Assembly (NCBI RefSeq): GCF_008802405.1
Contig: NZ_VZDO01000005.1
Coordinates: 268,021-332,020, forward strand
DNA length: 64,000 nt
Origin: Plantimonas leprariae
GTDB lineage: Bacteria; Pseudomonadota; Alphaproteobacteria; Rhizobiales; Rhizobiaceae
Reading direction: 5' to 3'
Part shown: positions 45,200 through 55,726 of the stretch, one piece after another
How positions within the stretch are numbered: position 1 is the stretch's first letter
Layout: the number at the start of each line of letters is the position of its first letter
The notes under the pieces: generated by a model
What the model was told of the DNA's origin: nothing
What the model saw: the letters and a program-made list of their open reading frames with translations, nothing else
The model's database searches: none
Program-made: the position numbers and the translations under genes

Positions 45200-46360
45200 A
45201 TGGCAGCGACGCTTTCGCCCAAATCCCTCGGCAGCATCCGCCGCACCTTCGCACCCTGGGACGATCCGGCCTCGACGCCGCTGATCGAGGTCGCCGCCGT
45301 CACCAAGCGCTTCGGCACCTTCACGGCGGTCGACGACCTGTCGCTGAACATCTACAGCCGCGAGTTCTTCGCGCTGCTCGGCCCCTCCGGCTGCGGGAAA
45401 TCGACGCTGCTGCGGATGCTCGCCGGCTTCGAGGAGCCGACGAGCGGCGACCTCCGGCTCGACGGCGCGAGCCTCGTCGGCGTGCCGCCGCACAAGCGGC
45501 CGGTGAACATGATGTTCCAGAGCTACGCGCTCTTCCCGCACATGAGCGTCGAGAAGAACGTCGCCTTCGGCCTGAAGCAGGACAGCGGCATGGCGAGGTC
45601 GGAGATCGACGACCGCGTCGCCGAGATGCTGAAGCTCGTCAAGCTCACGCCCTTCGCCCGGCGCAAGCCGCAACAGCTTTCCGGCGGCCAGCAGCAGCGC
45701 GTGGCGCTCGCCCGCGCGCTCGCCAAGCGCCCGAAGGTCGTGCTTCTCGACGAGCCGCTCGGCGCGCTCGACAAGAAGCTGCGCGAGGAAACGCAGTTCG
45801 AGCTGACCGATCTCCAGTTCGATCTCGGCCTCACCTTCGTGATCGTGACGCACGATCAGGAGGAGGCGATGGTGATGGCCGACCGCATCGCGCTGATGCG
45901 CGAGGGGAAGATCGCGCAGATCGCCATCCCCGCCGTGATCTACGAAGCCCCGGCGAGCCGCTATGTCGCCGACTTCATCGGCAACGTGAACCTCATCGAC
46001 GGCAAGGTGGATGAGCATCGGGACGGCCGCCTGCGGATCGCGGCGAACGGCTCGGTCGTTGAGGTCGATTCGGCGCTCGCCGTGTCGCCGGGCACGGCGG
46101 TCGCCTTCGCGGTGCGGCCGGAGAAGATGCGGATCGGCCGCCGCCCGCCGGAGGACCCGAGCCGCAACGCCTTCGAGGGCGAGCTCTACGACATCGCCTA
46201 TCTCGGCGACGTGACCTGCTACGTCGTGAAGCTGAAGACCGGCGGCCTGATGCGCGCCACCGTCCTCAACGCGACGCGTTCCGCCGCCGAGCCGCTGACC
46301 TGGCACGACGACGTGTGGCTAACCTTCGCGCCGGATGCCGGCGCGGTGCTGACGGGCTGA
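45200..46360 (+). CDS. potG: Polyamine ABC transporter ATP-binding protein
   Basis: This 386-residue ATPase has Walker A LLGPSGCGKSTLLRMLAGFE, a Q-loop MMFQSYALFPHM, the signature LSGGQQQRVALARALA, Walker B VVLLDEPLGALD, and an H-loop VTHDQEEAM. A C-terminal TOBE-type regulatory domain follows (about residues 280-386). It energises the PotH/PotI permease. It is six bases ahead of potH. Confidence 0.95.
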   Translation: MAATLSPKSLGSIRRTFAPWDDPASTPLIEVAAVTKRFGTFTAVDDLSLNIYSREFFALLGPSGCGKSTLLRMLAGFEEPTSGDLRLDGASLVGVPPHKRPVNMMFQSYALFPHMSVEKNVAFGLKQDSGMARSEIDDRVAEMLKLVKLTPFARRKPQQLSGGQQQRVALARALAKRPKVVLLDEPLGALDKKLREETQFELTDLQFDLGLTFVIVTHDQEEAMVMADRIALMREGKIAQIAIPAVIYEAPASRYVADFIGNVNLIDGKVDEHRDGRLRIAANGSVVEVDSALAVSPGTAVAFAVRPEKMRIGRRPPEDPSRNAFEGELYDIAYLGDVTCYVVKLKTGGLMRATVLNATRSAAEPLTWHDDVWLTFAPDAGAVLTG

Positions 46361-46366
46361 CCGGCG

Positions 46367-47281
46367 ATGGCGGAGCAGGACTTCCGGCAAGCGCCTGTCG
46401 GCCGCCTCTACCGCACTGTCGTGATCGGGGTGCCGTATTTGTGGCTCCTCGTCTTCTTCCTCGTTCCGTTCCTGATCGTCCTGAAGATCTCGCTCTCGAC
46501 GACGGCGATCGCGCAGCCGCCGTATCTGCCGGTCTTCGGGCCGAGCTTCGCCTCGATCGTCGACGGCGTGAAGCAGTTCGCCGCCGACAACTACGGCTTC
46601 CTGTTCGAGGACCCGCTCTACATCGACGCCTACCTGTCGAGCCTGAAGATCGCCTTCGTCTCGACGCTGCTCTCGCTCCTCGTCGGTTATCCCTTCGCCT
46701 ACGGCATGGCGCGCGCCCCGCTGGGCCTGCGGCCCATCCTCGTGATGCTGACGATCCTGCCATTCTGGACGAGCTTCCTGATCCGCGTCTACGCCTGGAT
46801 CGGCATCCTGAAGAACGAGGGGCTGCTCAACCAATTCCTGCTCTGGCTGGGGCTGATCGACGCGCCGCTGACGATCCTGAACACCGAGACCGCCGTCTAT
46901 ATCGGCATCGTCTATTCCTACCTGCCGTTCATGGTGCTGCCGATCTATTCGAGCCTGGAGCGGCTGGACGGCCGGCTGCTGGAGGCTGCGAACGATCTCG
47001 GCTGCCCGCCGACGAAGGCCTTCTGGCGGATCACCTTTCCCCTGTCGCTGCCGGGCGTCGTCGCCGGCTGCTTCCTCGTCTTCATCCCGGCGGTCGGCGA
47101 GTTCGTCATCCCGGACCTCCTCGGCGGCTCGGAGACGCTGATGATCGGAAAGACGCTCTGGGACGAGTTCTTCAACAACCGCGACTGGCCGGTGGCCTCC
47201 GCCGTCGCGGTGCTTCTCCTCCTCGTGCTGGTGGTGCCGATCGTATTCTTCCAGCGCGCGCAGGCGAAGGTGGATCGATGA
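46367..47281 (+). CDS. potH: Polyamine ABC transporter permease PotH
   Basis: This 304-residue inner-membrane protein has six hydrophobic segments and the EAA loop (LLEAANDLGCPPTKAFWRITFPLSLPG) that contacts the ATPase. The N-terminal LFFLVPFLIVLKISLS-like segment is typical of PotB/PotH. Its stop overlaps the potI start as ATGA. Confidence 0.95.
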   Translation: MAEQDFRQAPVGRLYRTVVIGVPYLWLLVFFLVPFLIVLKISLSTTAIAQPPYLPVFGPSFASIVDGVKQFAADNYGFLFEDPLYIDAYLSSLKIAFVSTLLSLLVGYPFAYGMARAPLGLRPILVMLTILPFWTSFLIRVYAWIGILKNEGLLNQFLLWLGLIDAPLTILNTETAVYIGIVYSYLPFMVLPIYSSLERLDGRLLEAANDLGCPPTKAFWRITFPLSLPGVVAGCFLVFIPAVGEFVIPDLLGGSETLMIGKTLWDEFFNNRDWPVASAVAVLLLLVLVVPIVFFQRAQAKVDR

Positions 47282-48111
47282 AGCGGCACTGGAGCGCCTT
47301 CAACGTCGCGTCCGTCGTTGTCGGCTTCGCCTTCCTCTACGTGCCGATCATCATCCTGGTGATCTATTCGTTCAACGCCTCGCGGCTGGTGACGGTCTGG
47401 GGCGGGTTCTCTACGCAGTGGTACGCCTCGCTCTGGCACAACGCCCAGCTCATCCAGTCGGCTTTCGTGACGCTGCGCGTTGGAATCCTGTCGGCCACGG
47501 TCGCGACCGTGCTCGGCACGCTCGCCGCAATGGCGCTGGTGCGCTTCGCGCGGTTCCGCGGCCGGCTCCTGTTCTCCGGCTTCGTCTACGCGCCGCTCGT
47601 CATGCCGGAGGTGATCACCGGCCTGTCGCTGCTGCTCCTCTTCGTCGCGATCGGCTTCGACCGCGGCTTCTGGACGCTGACCATCGCGCACGTCACCTTC
47701 ACCATGTGCTTCGTCGCGGTGGTGGTGCAGTCGCGGCTGGTTTCCGTCGACCGCTCGCTGGAGGAGGCGGCGCAGGACCTCGGCTGCCCGCCGGGCCGGA
47801 CCTTCTTCGTGATCACCCTGCCGGTGATCTGGACGGCGGTGGCGTCGGGCTGGATGCTCGCCTTCACGCTGTCGATCGACGACCTGGTGATCTCCAGCTT
47901 CACCACGGGGCCCGGCGCGACGACGCTGCCGATGCGCATCTACAGCCAGGTGCGGCTCGGCGTGACGCCGGAGATCAACGCCGTCTGCACGATCCTGATC
48001 GCCCTCGTCTCGGTCGGCGTGATCGTCTCGGGGCTCCTCGCCAAGCGGAAGCTCGTCCGGCGCGAGCGGGACGAGCGCATGGCGGCGGCGGCCGAAGCCG
48101 CTACGGCCTGA
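47278..48111 (+). CDS. potI: Polyamine ABC transporter permease PotI
   Basis: This 277-residue second permease has six hydrophobic segments, FLYVPIIILVIYSFNAS near the N-terminus (as in PotC/PotI), and the EAA loop (LEEAAQDLGCPPGRTFFVITLP). It pairs with PotH in the membrane. Its last eleven bases overlap the 3' end of the convergent secreted hypothetical gene. Confidence 0.95.
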   Translation: MKRHWSAFNVASVVVGFAFLYVPIIILVIYSFNASRLVTVWGGFSTQWYASLWHNAQLIQSAFVTLRVGILSATVATVLGTLAAMALVRFARFRGRLLFSGFVYAPLVMPEVITGLSLLLLFVAIGFDRGFWTLTIAHVTFTMCFVAVVVQSRLVSVDRSLEEAAQDLGCPPGRTFFVITLPVIWTAVASGWMLAFTLSIDDLVISSFTTGPGATTLPMRIYSQVRLGVTPEINAVCTILIALVSVGVIVSGLLAKRKLVRRERDERMAAAAEAATA

Positions 48112-49192
48112 CCGCAGCCCCGCCGCAGGTGCAGTCGGCCTTCTGGGCGGCCTCGACGTCGCCGAGCGTCTTGCCGATCGCGGAGGCGATCGGGTCCGGC
48201 ATCTCGGCCGGCGCCTTCATCAGGTAGTCCAGCATCTCAAGATCCGAGAACGCCGCGAGTAGCTTCAGCCGCGCGGTGCGGTCGCGGATGCGGGGACGTG
48301 CCGAGGTGACGAGCGGTTTCGCTTCCGCCAGCTTCGCGAGGACCGGGCGTGGCGGCGGCGGCGCGGCAGGGGCCGTCGCGTCCGTCGTCGCGGGAACGGT
48401 CAGGTCGTCGATGATGTTCGCGGCCTTGGCGTCCGCGACGAGATGGTCGATCGCGGCGAGGAGACCGGCTTCGGTGCCGAGTTCCATGGGCTGCCGTGCC
48501 GGCGGCGGCGGCGGGGGCGGGTCGGTGCGCGCGATGCCGGCGGCCGGGCGAAGGTCGGTGCCGGACGCCGGCAGCGCGATCGTCAGCCTCGCCTTGCCGA
48601 TCGCGTCCCCGGCGGCGCGGATCGAGTTCTCGGCGAGGCCCCGCTGCGTCGCGATCCATTCCTGGCGGCGGTCGCCCGCCGGCCCGAGGCGGGCGGCGAA
48701 GCTGCGCAGCGTTTCGAGATAGGCCGGTACGCCGCTGCAGAGATAGGGCGTCGGCTTCTGGTTCAGGTAGTCGCCGAGGTCCTCCCGGAGGCGGGCGGCG
48801 ATCCAGGCCCGGTCGGCGGCGTTGCCGCCGGCGAGCGCGGTCGAGCGACCGCGGGTGCGGGCGAGCGCCACCGCCGCCGTCAGCGCCGAAATCTCGGCCC
48901 GCGAGCGCTGGCGTCCCGGCGCCATGAACAGCGGCACGCCCGGCAGCGCCTGATCGGCGACGATTTCGGTCGAGGAGTTCGCCGTGCCGGCCGCCGCACC
49001 GTCGCGCAGGAGCGGCAGGTCGTCCGCGGCGATCCGGCCGAGCGAAGCGTGATAGCGCATCGCGCATTCGTCCGGCTGCGGCGCAGCCGCTGTCGCCGCC
49101 TGCTTCGCCCCGGCCGCCGCGGACGGACCGATTCCCTGTGCGAGGACGCAGACGAAGGCGAGCGGGAGAAGGATCGGATTGTGGCTGTTCAT
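48101..49192 (-). CDS. Secreted hypothetical protein with proline-rich segments
   Basis: This 363-residue protein has a clear signal peptide ([20 protein letters not shown], cleavage near residue 26) and should be periplasmic. It has two proline-rich spacers (about residues 226-235 and 268-276) and a C-terminal helical part that ends [12 protein letters not shown], where a CxC could bind metal or form a disulfide. I do not recognise a family. It is convergent with potI and divergent from the acetoacetyl-CoA synthetase gene. Confidence 0.72.
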   Translation of the reverse strand: MNSHNPILLPLAFVCVLAQGIGPSAAAGAKQAATAAAPQPDECAMRYHASLGRIAADDLPLLRDGAAAGTANSSTEIVADQALPGVPLFMAPGRQRSRAEISALTAAVALARTRGRSTALAGGNAADRAWIAARLREDLGDYLNQKPTPYLCSGVPAYLETLRSFAARLGPAGDRRQEWIATQRGLAENSIRAAGDAIGKARLTIALPASGTDLRPAAGIARTDPPPPPPPARQPMELGTEAGLLAAIDHLVADAKAANIIDDLTVPATTDATAPAAPPPPRPVLAKLAEAKPLVTSARPRIRDRTARLKLLAAFSDLEMLDYLMKAPAEMPDPIASAIGKTLGDVEAAQKADCTCGGAAVRP

Positions 49193-49357
49193 CGCGCTGT
49201 CGTTCGGTGGGCGGCGAAGCCCGTTGTCCTGCATGATGATGGCGATGGATTGCCGGGAAATGAATTTCGCGCCGGGAGCCGCTCGTCGCGAGCGCGATTG
49301 ATCGCTGCGTGCCGGCATGCCACCAAACCGGCAGGAGCCGCAGGAGAGGGCGACGGC

Positions 49358-51313
<1,956 letters not shown>

Positions 51314-51320
51314 ACCGCGG

Positions 51321-54300
51321 TCAGTCCGCCAGGACGCGCTGTGACGGAAAGGCGATCTCGACCAGCGTGCCTTCGCCCGGGGTCGAGCGGATCGCGAAGC
51401 TGGCGCGGTTCGCCTCCGCCATCGCCTTCGTCAGCGGCAGGCCGAGACCCGTGCCGGTGCTCCGCCCTTCGTCCGGCCGGTGCACCTGCTGGAACGGCGT
51501 CAGCGCGATCTCGATCTCGCTCGGCGTCATGCCGATGCCGCTGTCGCGCACGCGGAGGAGCACGTCGCCTTCGGCCGTATAGGTCGTCGAGGCGATGATC
51601 TGCCCGCCGGCCGGCGTGAAGCGGACGGAGTTCGACAGGAGGTTCAGCGCGATCTGCCGGATCGTCCGCCGGTCGGCGACGACGGGCGGCACGGAGGCCG
51701 GCAGGTTGGAGCGCACGATCACCCGCTCGCGGTTCGCCTGCGGCTGCATGGTGGCGACGACCTCGGCCAGCACCTCGTTCAGCGACACCGCCTCGAAGGA
51801 CAGCTCCATCCGCCCCGCCTCGATCTTCGAGATGTCGAGGAGGTCGTTGACGAGGTCGAGGACGTGGTGACCGGAACGCTTGATGTCGCCGAGATACTCG
51901 ACGTAGCGCTCGTTGCCGATCGGCCCGAAGCATTCGGACGCCATGACGTCGGCGAAGCCGATGATGGCGTTGAGCGGCGTCCGGAGCTCGTGGCTGATGT
52001 TGGCGAGGAAGCGGCTCTTGTGGAGGCTCGCGGCCTCCGCCGCCCGCTTGGCGTTGACGAGTTCCTCCTCGATCCGCTTCCAGTGCGACATGTCGCGGAT
52101 CACCACGCACCAGCCGCGCTCGTCCGGCACGCGCCCGACCGTGATGAACAGCGGCACGAAGCCGCCCTGCGCAACGCGGCCGATCACCTCGCGCCCGTCG
52201 TTCATGATGCCGGCGAGACCCCGGTCCTTCAGCATCTCCAGGTAATCGAGCACGGCTTTCCGCGATTCGTGCGCGAAGAGCTCGGCGAGCGGCCGACCGG
52301 CGAACTCCGCCGCCGGCATGCCGAACAGCGCTTCCGCCGAGCCGTTCGCGGCGCGGATCGAGCCTTCCGGATCGACGATGACGACGCCGTCCGTCGCGAT
52401 GTCGAGCACGGCCCGAAGCTCGCCGACCTCGCGGCGGAGATCATCCGCGTCCGGCGCGGGGGCGGCCGCCGGCAGCCGCTCGAACGTCATCAGCAAGGAC
52501 GAATGGCCGGCGAAGGCGACGCGCTGCATGTGGACGCCGCTTTCCACGGTTTCGCCGTCGGCGCGGCGGATCCGCATCGCGCCTTCGGCCGGGCCGCCGG
52601 CGCTCTCCACGAACAGCGCTTCCAGGCCGCCGGCCGCGTTCAGCCGCTCGACGTCGGCATAGCCGCTCCACTCGGCGAAGGCGCGGTTGGCGAAGACGAG
52701 CCTGTCTCGGCTCTGAACGAGAACCGGCAGGGGGAGCGCCGCAAGGGTCGGTTCGATATCGGAAGCAGCAAGCGGCTCGCCCGAGGCTTCGGCAGGGCTC
52801 GACCCAAGCGTGGCATCGATCGTGGGCGGATCGACGAGTTCGGCAGCGGGTGCCGCCGGATCCGGGAGGAGGGTCTCGAAGCGCAGCGTGTCGGCCGTCC
52901 CGGCCTCGCTGCGCCCCTGGCCGAGCTTCGCGCCGATCTCGCGGAACGCGGCTTCCTCGGCTTCCGACAAGGTAGCTTCGCTCGTGCGGCGGCGCTCGAC
53001 GCGGATCGCGCCGTCCTGCTCGGCGGCGGGCGACTGGGGCGGCGCCTCTCGCCGGCCGAACGAGACGCCGGGAAGGTCGGCTTCGAACCGCCGGATCAGC
53101 GGCTTCCGAGCCGCTGCCGGCGGCAGCACTTCGGGCTCGGCCGGCGCGGGCGCTTCCACCGGAGCGACGGCGGGGCGGGCGAGGGCGAGGCCGTGCGCTG
53201 CCGCATCCGCTTCGTGGTCGGTGCTCCGCACGATGCCGAAGCCCCGGAACCCGTCGAAGGCGCGGTCGCGCGAATAGGTCGGCAGCGCGGCGAGATCGAT
53301 CGGCACGCGCCGGTCGGTTCCTTCCACCGGCCAGAGCACCGTGCGCCCCGACCAAGTGTCGCGGCGCTCCAGCAGACGGCGGATCGCGCCGGCCTCGTCG
53401 AAGCCGAACGCCTCGGCGACATCGCCGAAGGTGCGCCCGACCACCGCCGCGGCGCGGGGCCCGACGGCTTCGGCGAATTCGGGCGAAAGCGAGCGGAACC
53501 GCCCTTCGGCGTCGATCTGCCAGACGAAACGGAGCGGCGGCGCATCGAGGCGCGCGACGAAGGCCGGCGTCGGTTGTCCTGCATCGTCGGTCGCCGCAGC
53601 GGAGGGCGCGATCGGCTCCGTCCCGAGACCCGGTTCGGCCACGGACGGCACGAGATCGGCGTCCGCCTCCGCCGGCTTCTCGTCGTCGGTGGAAACGGCC
53701 GGGTCCATCGCGTCGAAGTCCTCCGACGGCGCGTCCGGCACGATCACCGCGCTCTCGCGCTCGACCGGCTGCCGCGTCTCGTCCTGTGGCTCAGGTAGCG
53801 GCTCGGCGCTCGAATGCGGCGGAGCGGCGGCCGAAGCGCCGATGTCGGCCGCGGGCGACGGCACGCTCCAGACGGAGCGGAGCGGGAGACGCTTCCAGGC
53901 GCCATCCCCGGCCGGCAGTCCATCGGTGCGAGGCGCGGGCACGCTGTCCTCCGCCGCCGCGGCATCCGCCGAAGGCGCTTCTTCCGCCGGCAGGGAGGCG
54001 CTCGCCGCCGGCACCGCGATGATCAGCGCAACGTCGATGCGGAACAGGCGGACGCCGCCGGCCTCGCCGATCGCCGCATTCCCGGCGGCGAAGCTCGCGA
54101 CCGTGGCGGGCAAGCCGTCGCCGATACCGGACGCATCGCCCGCGACCGGCGTTCCGTCGGCGTCGAAGGCACAGACGCCGTCGCTCTCGCCGAGCGTGGC
54201 GAGGAGCCGCCGCGGATCGACGTTCGCCGTCGCTTCAGTCTTGCAGGCGGCGAGAAGGATCGCCGCGCCGCCGTCCGTGGAGAAGCGAATCGCCAGCGCG

Positions 54301-54578
54301 GCGACAGGCAAGGCGGCGCGCGCGGAATGGGCGCGGACGAGGAGCGGGAACCTGGCCCCGCCTGCCAGCGTGCGGAAACCCGAGCGGACCTGCCGGGCGA
54401 GCAGTGCGGCGGGAGACTCGTCCTGCCGCACACCGAACAGCGCTTCGCCGGCCGCGTTGGCGAAAAGGACGCGCTCCAGCGTCTCGTCGAGATAGGCGAA
54501 CGCCCTGCCGCGCCGCGCCGCGCGCGCTTCCGGGATCGCCAGCAGCTCGAGCAGGAACGGACGGAACGCAGAACTCAT
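51321..54578 (-). CDS. PdhS-like cytoplasmic PAS histidine kinase (PleC/DivJ group)
   Basis: This 1085-residue soluble kinase has an N-terminal PAS-like part (about residues 20-75), long Ala/Pro/Glu-rich linkers (about 190-345 and 470-600), PAS regions at about 355-460, 625-700 and 730-840, and a HisKA domain with SHELRTPLNAIIGFADVM (His863). The ATPase domain has NLLSNSVRFTP, RDSGIGMTP and GTGLGLPLT. The HisKA sequence and the lack of membrane segments resemble PdhS of Brucella, a DivK partner in cell-cycle control; family assignment is inferred. The ATG at 54578 is preferred because a CtrA box lies at 54619-54634. Confidence 0.85.
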   Translation of the reverse strand: MSSAFRPFLLELLAIPEARAARRGRAFAYLDETLERVLFANAAGEALFGVRQDESPAALLARQVRSGFRTLAGGARFPLLVRAHSARAALPVAALAIRFSTDGGAAILLAACKTEATANVDPRRLLATLGESDGVCAFDADGTPVAGDASGIGDGLPATVASFAAGNAAIGEAGGVRLFRIDVALIIAVPAASASLPAEEAPSADAAAAEDSVPAPRTDGLPAGDGAWKRLPLRSVWSVPSPAADIGASAAAPPHSSAEPLPEPQDETRQPVERESAVIVPDAPSEDFDAMDPAVSTDDEKPAEADADLVPSVAEPGLGTEPIAPSAAATDDAGQPTPAFVARLDAPPLRFVWQIDAEGRFRSLSPEFAEAVGPRAAAVVGRTFGDVAEAFGFDEAGAIRRLLERRDTWSGRTVLWPVEGTDRRVPIDLAALPTYSRDRAFDGFRGFGIVRSTDHEADAAAHGLALARPAVAPVEAPAPAEPEVLPPAAARKPLIRRFEADLPGVSFGRREAPPQSPAAEQDGAIRVERRRTSEATLSEAEEAAFREIGAKLGQGRSEAGTADTLRFETLLPDPAAPAAELVDPPTIDATLGSSPAEASGEPLAASDIEPTLAALPLPVLVQSRDRLVFANRAFAEWSGYADVERLNAAGGLEALFVESAGGPAEGAMRIRRADGETVESGVHMQRVAFAGHSSLLMTFERLPAAAPAPDADDLRREVGELRAVLDIATDGVVIVDPEGSIRAANGSAEALFGMPAAEFAGRPLAELFAHESRKAVLDYLEMLKDRGLAGIMNDGREVIGRVAQGGFVPLFITVGRVPDERGWCVVIRDMSHWKRIEEELVNAKRAAEAASLHKSRFLANISHELRTPLNAIIGFADVMASECFGPIGNERYVEYLGDIKRSGHHVLDLVNDLLDISKIEAGRMELSFEAVSLNEVLAEVVATMQPQANRERVIVRSNLPASVPPVVADRRTIRQIALNLLSNSVRFTPAGGQIIASTTYTAEGDVLLRVRDSGIGMTPSEIEIALTPFQQVHRPDEGRSTGTGLGLPLTKAMAEANRASFAIRSTPGEGTLVEIAFPSQRVLAD

Positions 54579-54618
54579 GACACCATTCCGTCGAGACGGG
54601 AATTCATTCTTGGCCACC

Positions 54619-54634
54619 GTTAACAACCCCTTAA
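54619..54634 (-). promoter_or_regulatory. CtrA box upstream of the PdhS-like kinase
   Basis: On the minus strand the sequence is TTAA-GGGGTTG-TTAAC, a perfect match to the CtrA consensus TTAA-N7-TTAAC. It is 41 bases before the kinase ATG at 54578 and about 180 bases before the divergent phasin gene, so it could act on either. Confidence 0.72.
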
Positions 54635-54813
54635 TAACGGCGGCCGCGCGGCGTATCCACGAAATGGATGCGAGGTGGCGAACTAGCTACGGGGAGGGTT
54701 AACGCGTCACGCTGCAACGAAGCGTCGCAGCCGGCGTTGCTCGACCGGAACGGGATGGGACGGGACACGGTCGCCGTCGGCTTGCCGGCGGCCTTCCGGA
54801 AGGAGATGGCGAG

Positions 54814-55314
54814 ATGGCTGACGAGAACGACGACGCGCGCGACCCGATGGCGGAGATGCGGCGGGCAGGCGAACAGGCGGCCCGCAACGCCCAGGACGCG
54901 ATGGGCATGGACCCCGCCCGGATGAACGAGACGTTCCGCGAGATGACCCAGCGCTCCATGGAACAGTCGCGGGAAGCCTATTCGCGCATGAAATCGGCCG
55001 CCGAGGAGGCGACCCGGACGCTGGAATCCACCATGGAGAACGTCCATCAGAGCTCGCTGCAGCTTTCCAAGCGCGCCATCGACGCCATGCGGCACAACGC
55101 CGATCTCGGCTTCTCGCATCTGGAGAAGCTGATGTCGGCGAAGTCCTTCGCCGAGGTGGTCGAACTGCAGACGAGCTATGTGCGCCAGCAGATCGAGACC
55201 TCGACCGATCAGGCCAAGGAGATGCAGTCGCTGACGCAGTCCATCGCGCAGGATATGCTGAAGCCCGGCCGCGAGGCCTTCCAGCGCGCGTCGGATGCCG
55301 CCCGCAACATGTGA
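54814..55314 (+). CDS. Phasin family protein
   Basis: This 166-residue helical, amphipathic protein has a phasin_2 core: REAYSRMKSAAEEATRTLESTM then FSHLEKLMSAKSFAEVVELQTSYVRQQIE, which is typical of rhizobial phasins that coat polyhydroxybutyrate granules. AAGGAG precedes the ATG. A strong hairpin follows at 55377-55398. Its promoter would lie near the CtrA box of the divergent kinase gene. Confidence 0.9.
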   Translation: MADENDDARDPMAEMRRAGEQAARNAQDAMGMDPARMNETFREMTQRSMEQSREAYSRMKSAAEEATRTLESTMENVHQSSLQLSKRAIDAMRHNADLGFSHLEKLMSAKSFAEVVELQTSYVRQQIETSTDQAKEMQSLTQSIAQDMLKPGREAFQRASDAARNM

Positions 55315-55376
55315 GCTGCTCCCGGGTGGGCCGAGCTTCGGCTTGCCTCGCCCCGCGAAAGCCTCTATCTGGCTCC

Positions 55377-55398
55377 GAAAGGCGCGAGCGCGCCTTTC
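55377..55398 (+). terminator. 9-bp hairpin between phasin and tRNA-His
   Basis: GAAAGGCGC and GCGCCTTTC pair perfectly around GAGC, 63 bases after the phasin stop, ending three bases before the tRNA. No long T-run follows. It may terminate phasin transcription, or be part of the tRNA leader if a weak promoter (TTGCCT at 55343, CTATCT at 55365) starts there. Confidence 0.5.
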
Positions 55399-55401
55399 CG
55401 T

Positions 55402-55478
55402 GCGGTTGTAGCTCAGTTGGTTAGAGCGTCGGATTGTGGCTCCGAAGGTCGCTGGTTCAACTCCAGCCAACCGTACCA
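55402..55478 (+). tRNA. tRNA-His (anticodon GTG)
   Basis: This is a 77-nt cloverleaf. GCGGTTG pairs with CAACCGT (with a G1-U72 wobble), the D arm is GCTCAGTTGGTTAGAGC, the anticodon stem-loop TCGGATTGTGGCTCCGA carries GTG, and the T arm is GCTGGTTCAACTCCAGC. The discriminator is A73 and CCA is encoded. The base before G1 is T, so the usual G-1 of tRNA-His is not encoded, and A73 replaces C73, as is known for many Alphaproteobacteria. Confidence 0.96.
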
Positions 55479-55726
55479 TTCCATCTCGTGTATATCGCCG
55501 AATTCCTGCGCACGGGTCGTCGCCTGACGCGGCTTAGGTGCGCGGCCTCGTCTTTCCGGTGAAAGCGATATTCGCTGCGGTATGGAGCCGCGGTTGGAAG
55601 CTTGGAAACGATAGAAGCCTCGCGCCGCGCCTTATTGGCAGGTAATCCTCACCATCAAGTCATTGTCCGAACGCGGGGGAACCGGATAATGCCGCACTGC
55701 GAAACGAGTGCGTCCGGTTGGTATCG

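Noticed and set aside
54677..54760. TGC-rich arms before phasin as a PhaR operator
   Set aside because: CTGC and GCAG are 11 bases apart, longer than the spacing I associate with PhaR sites; not convincing.
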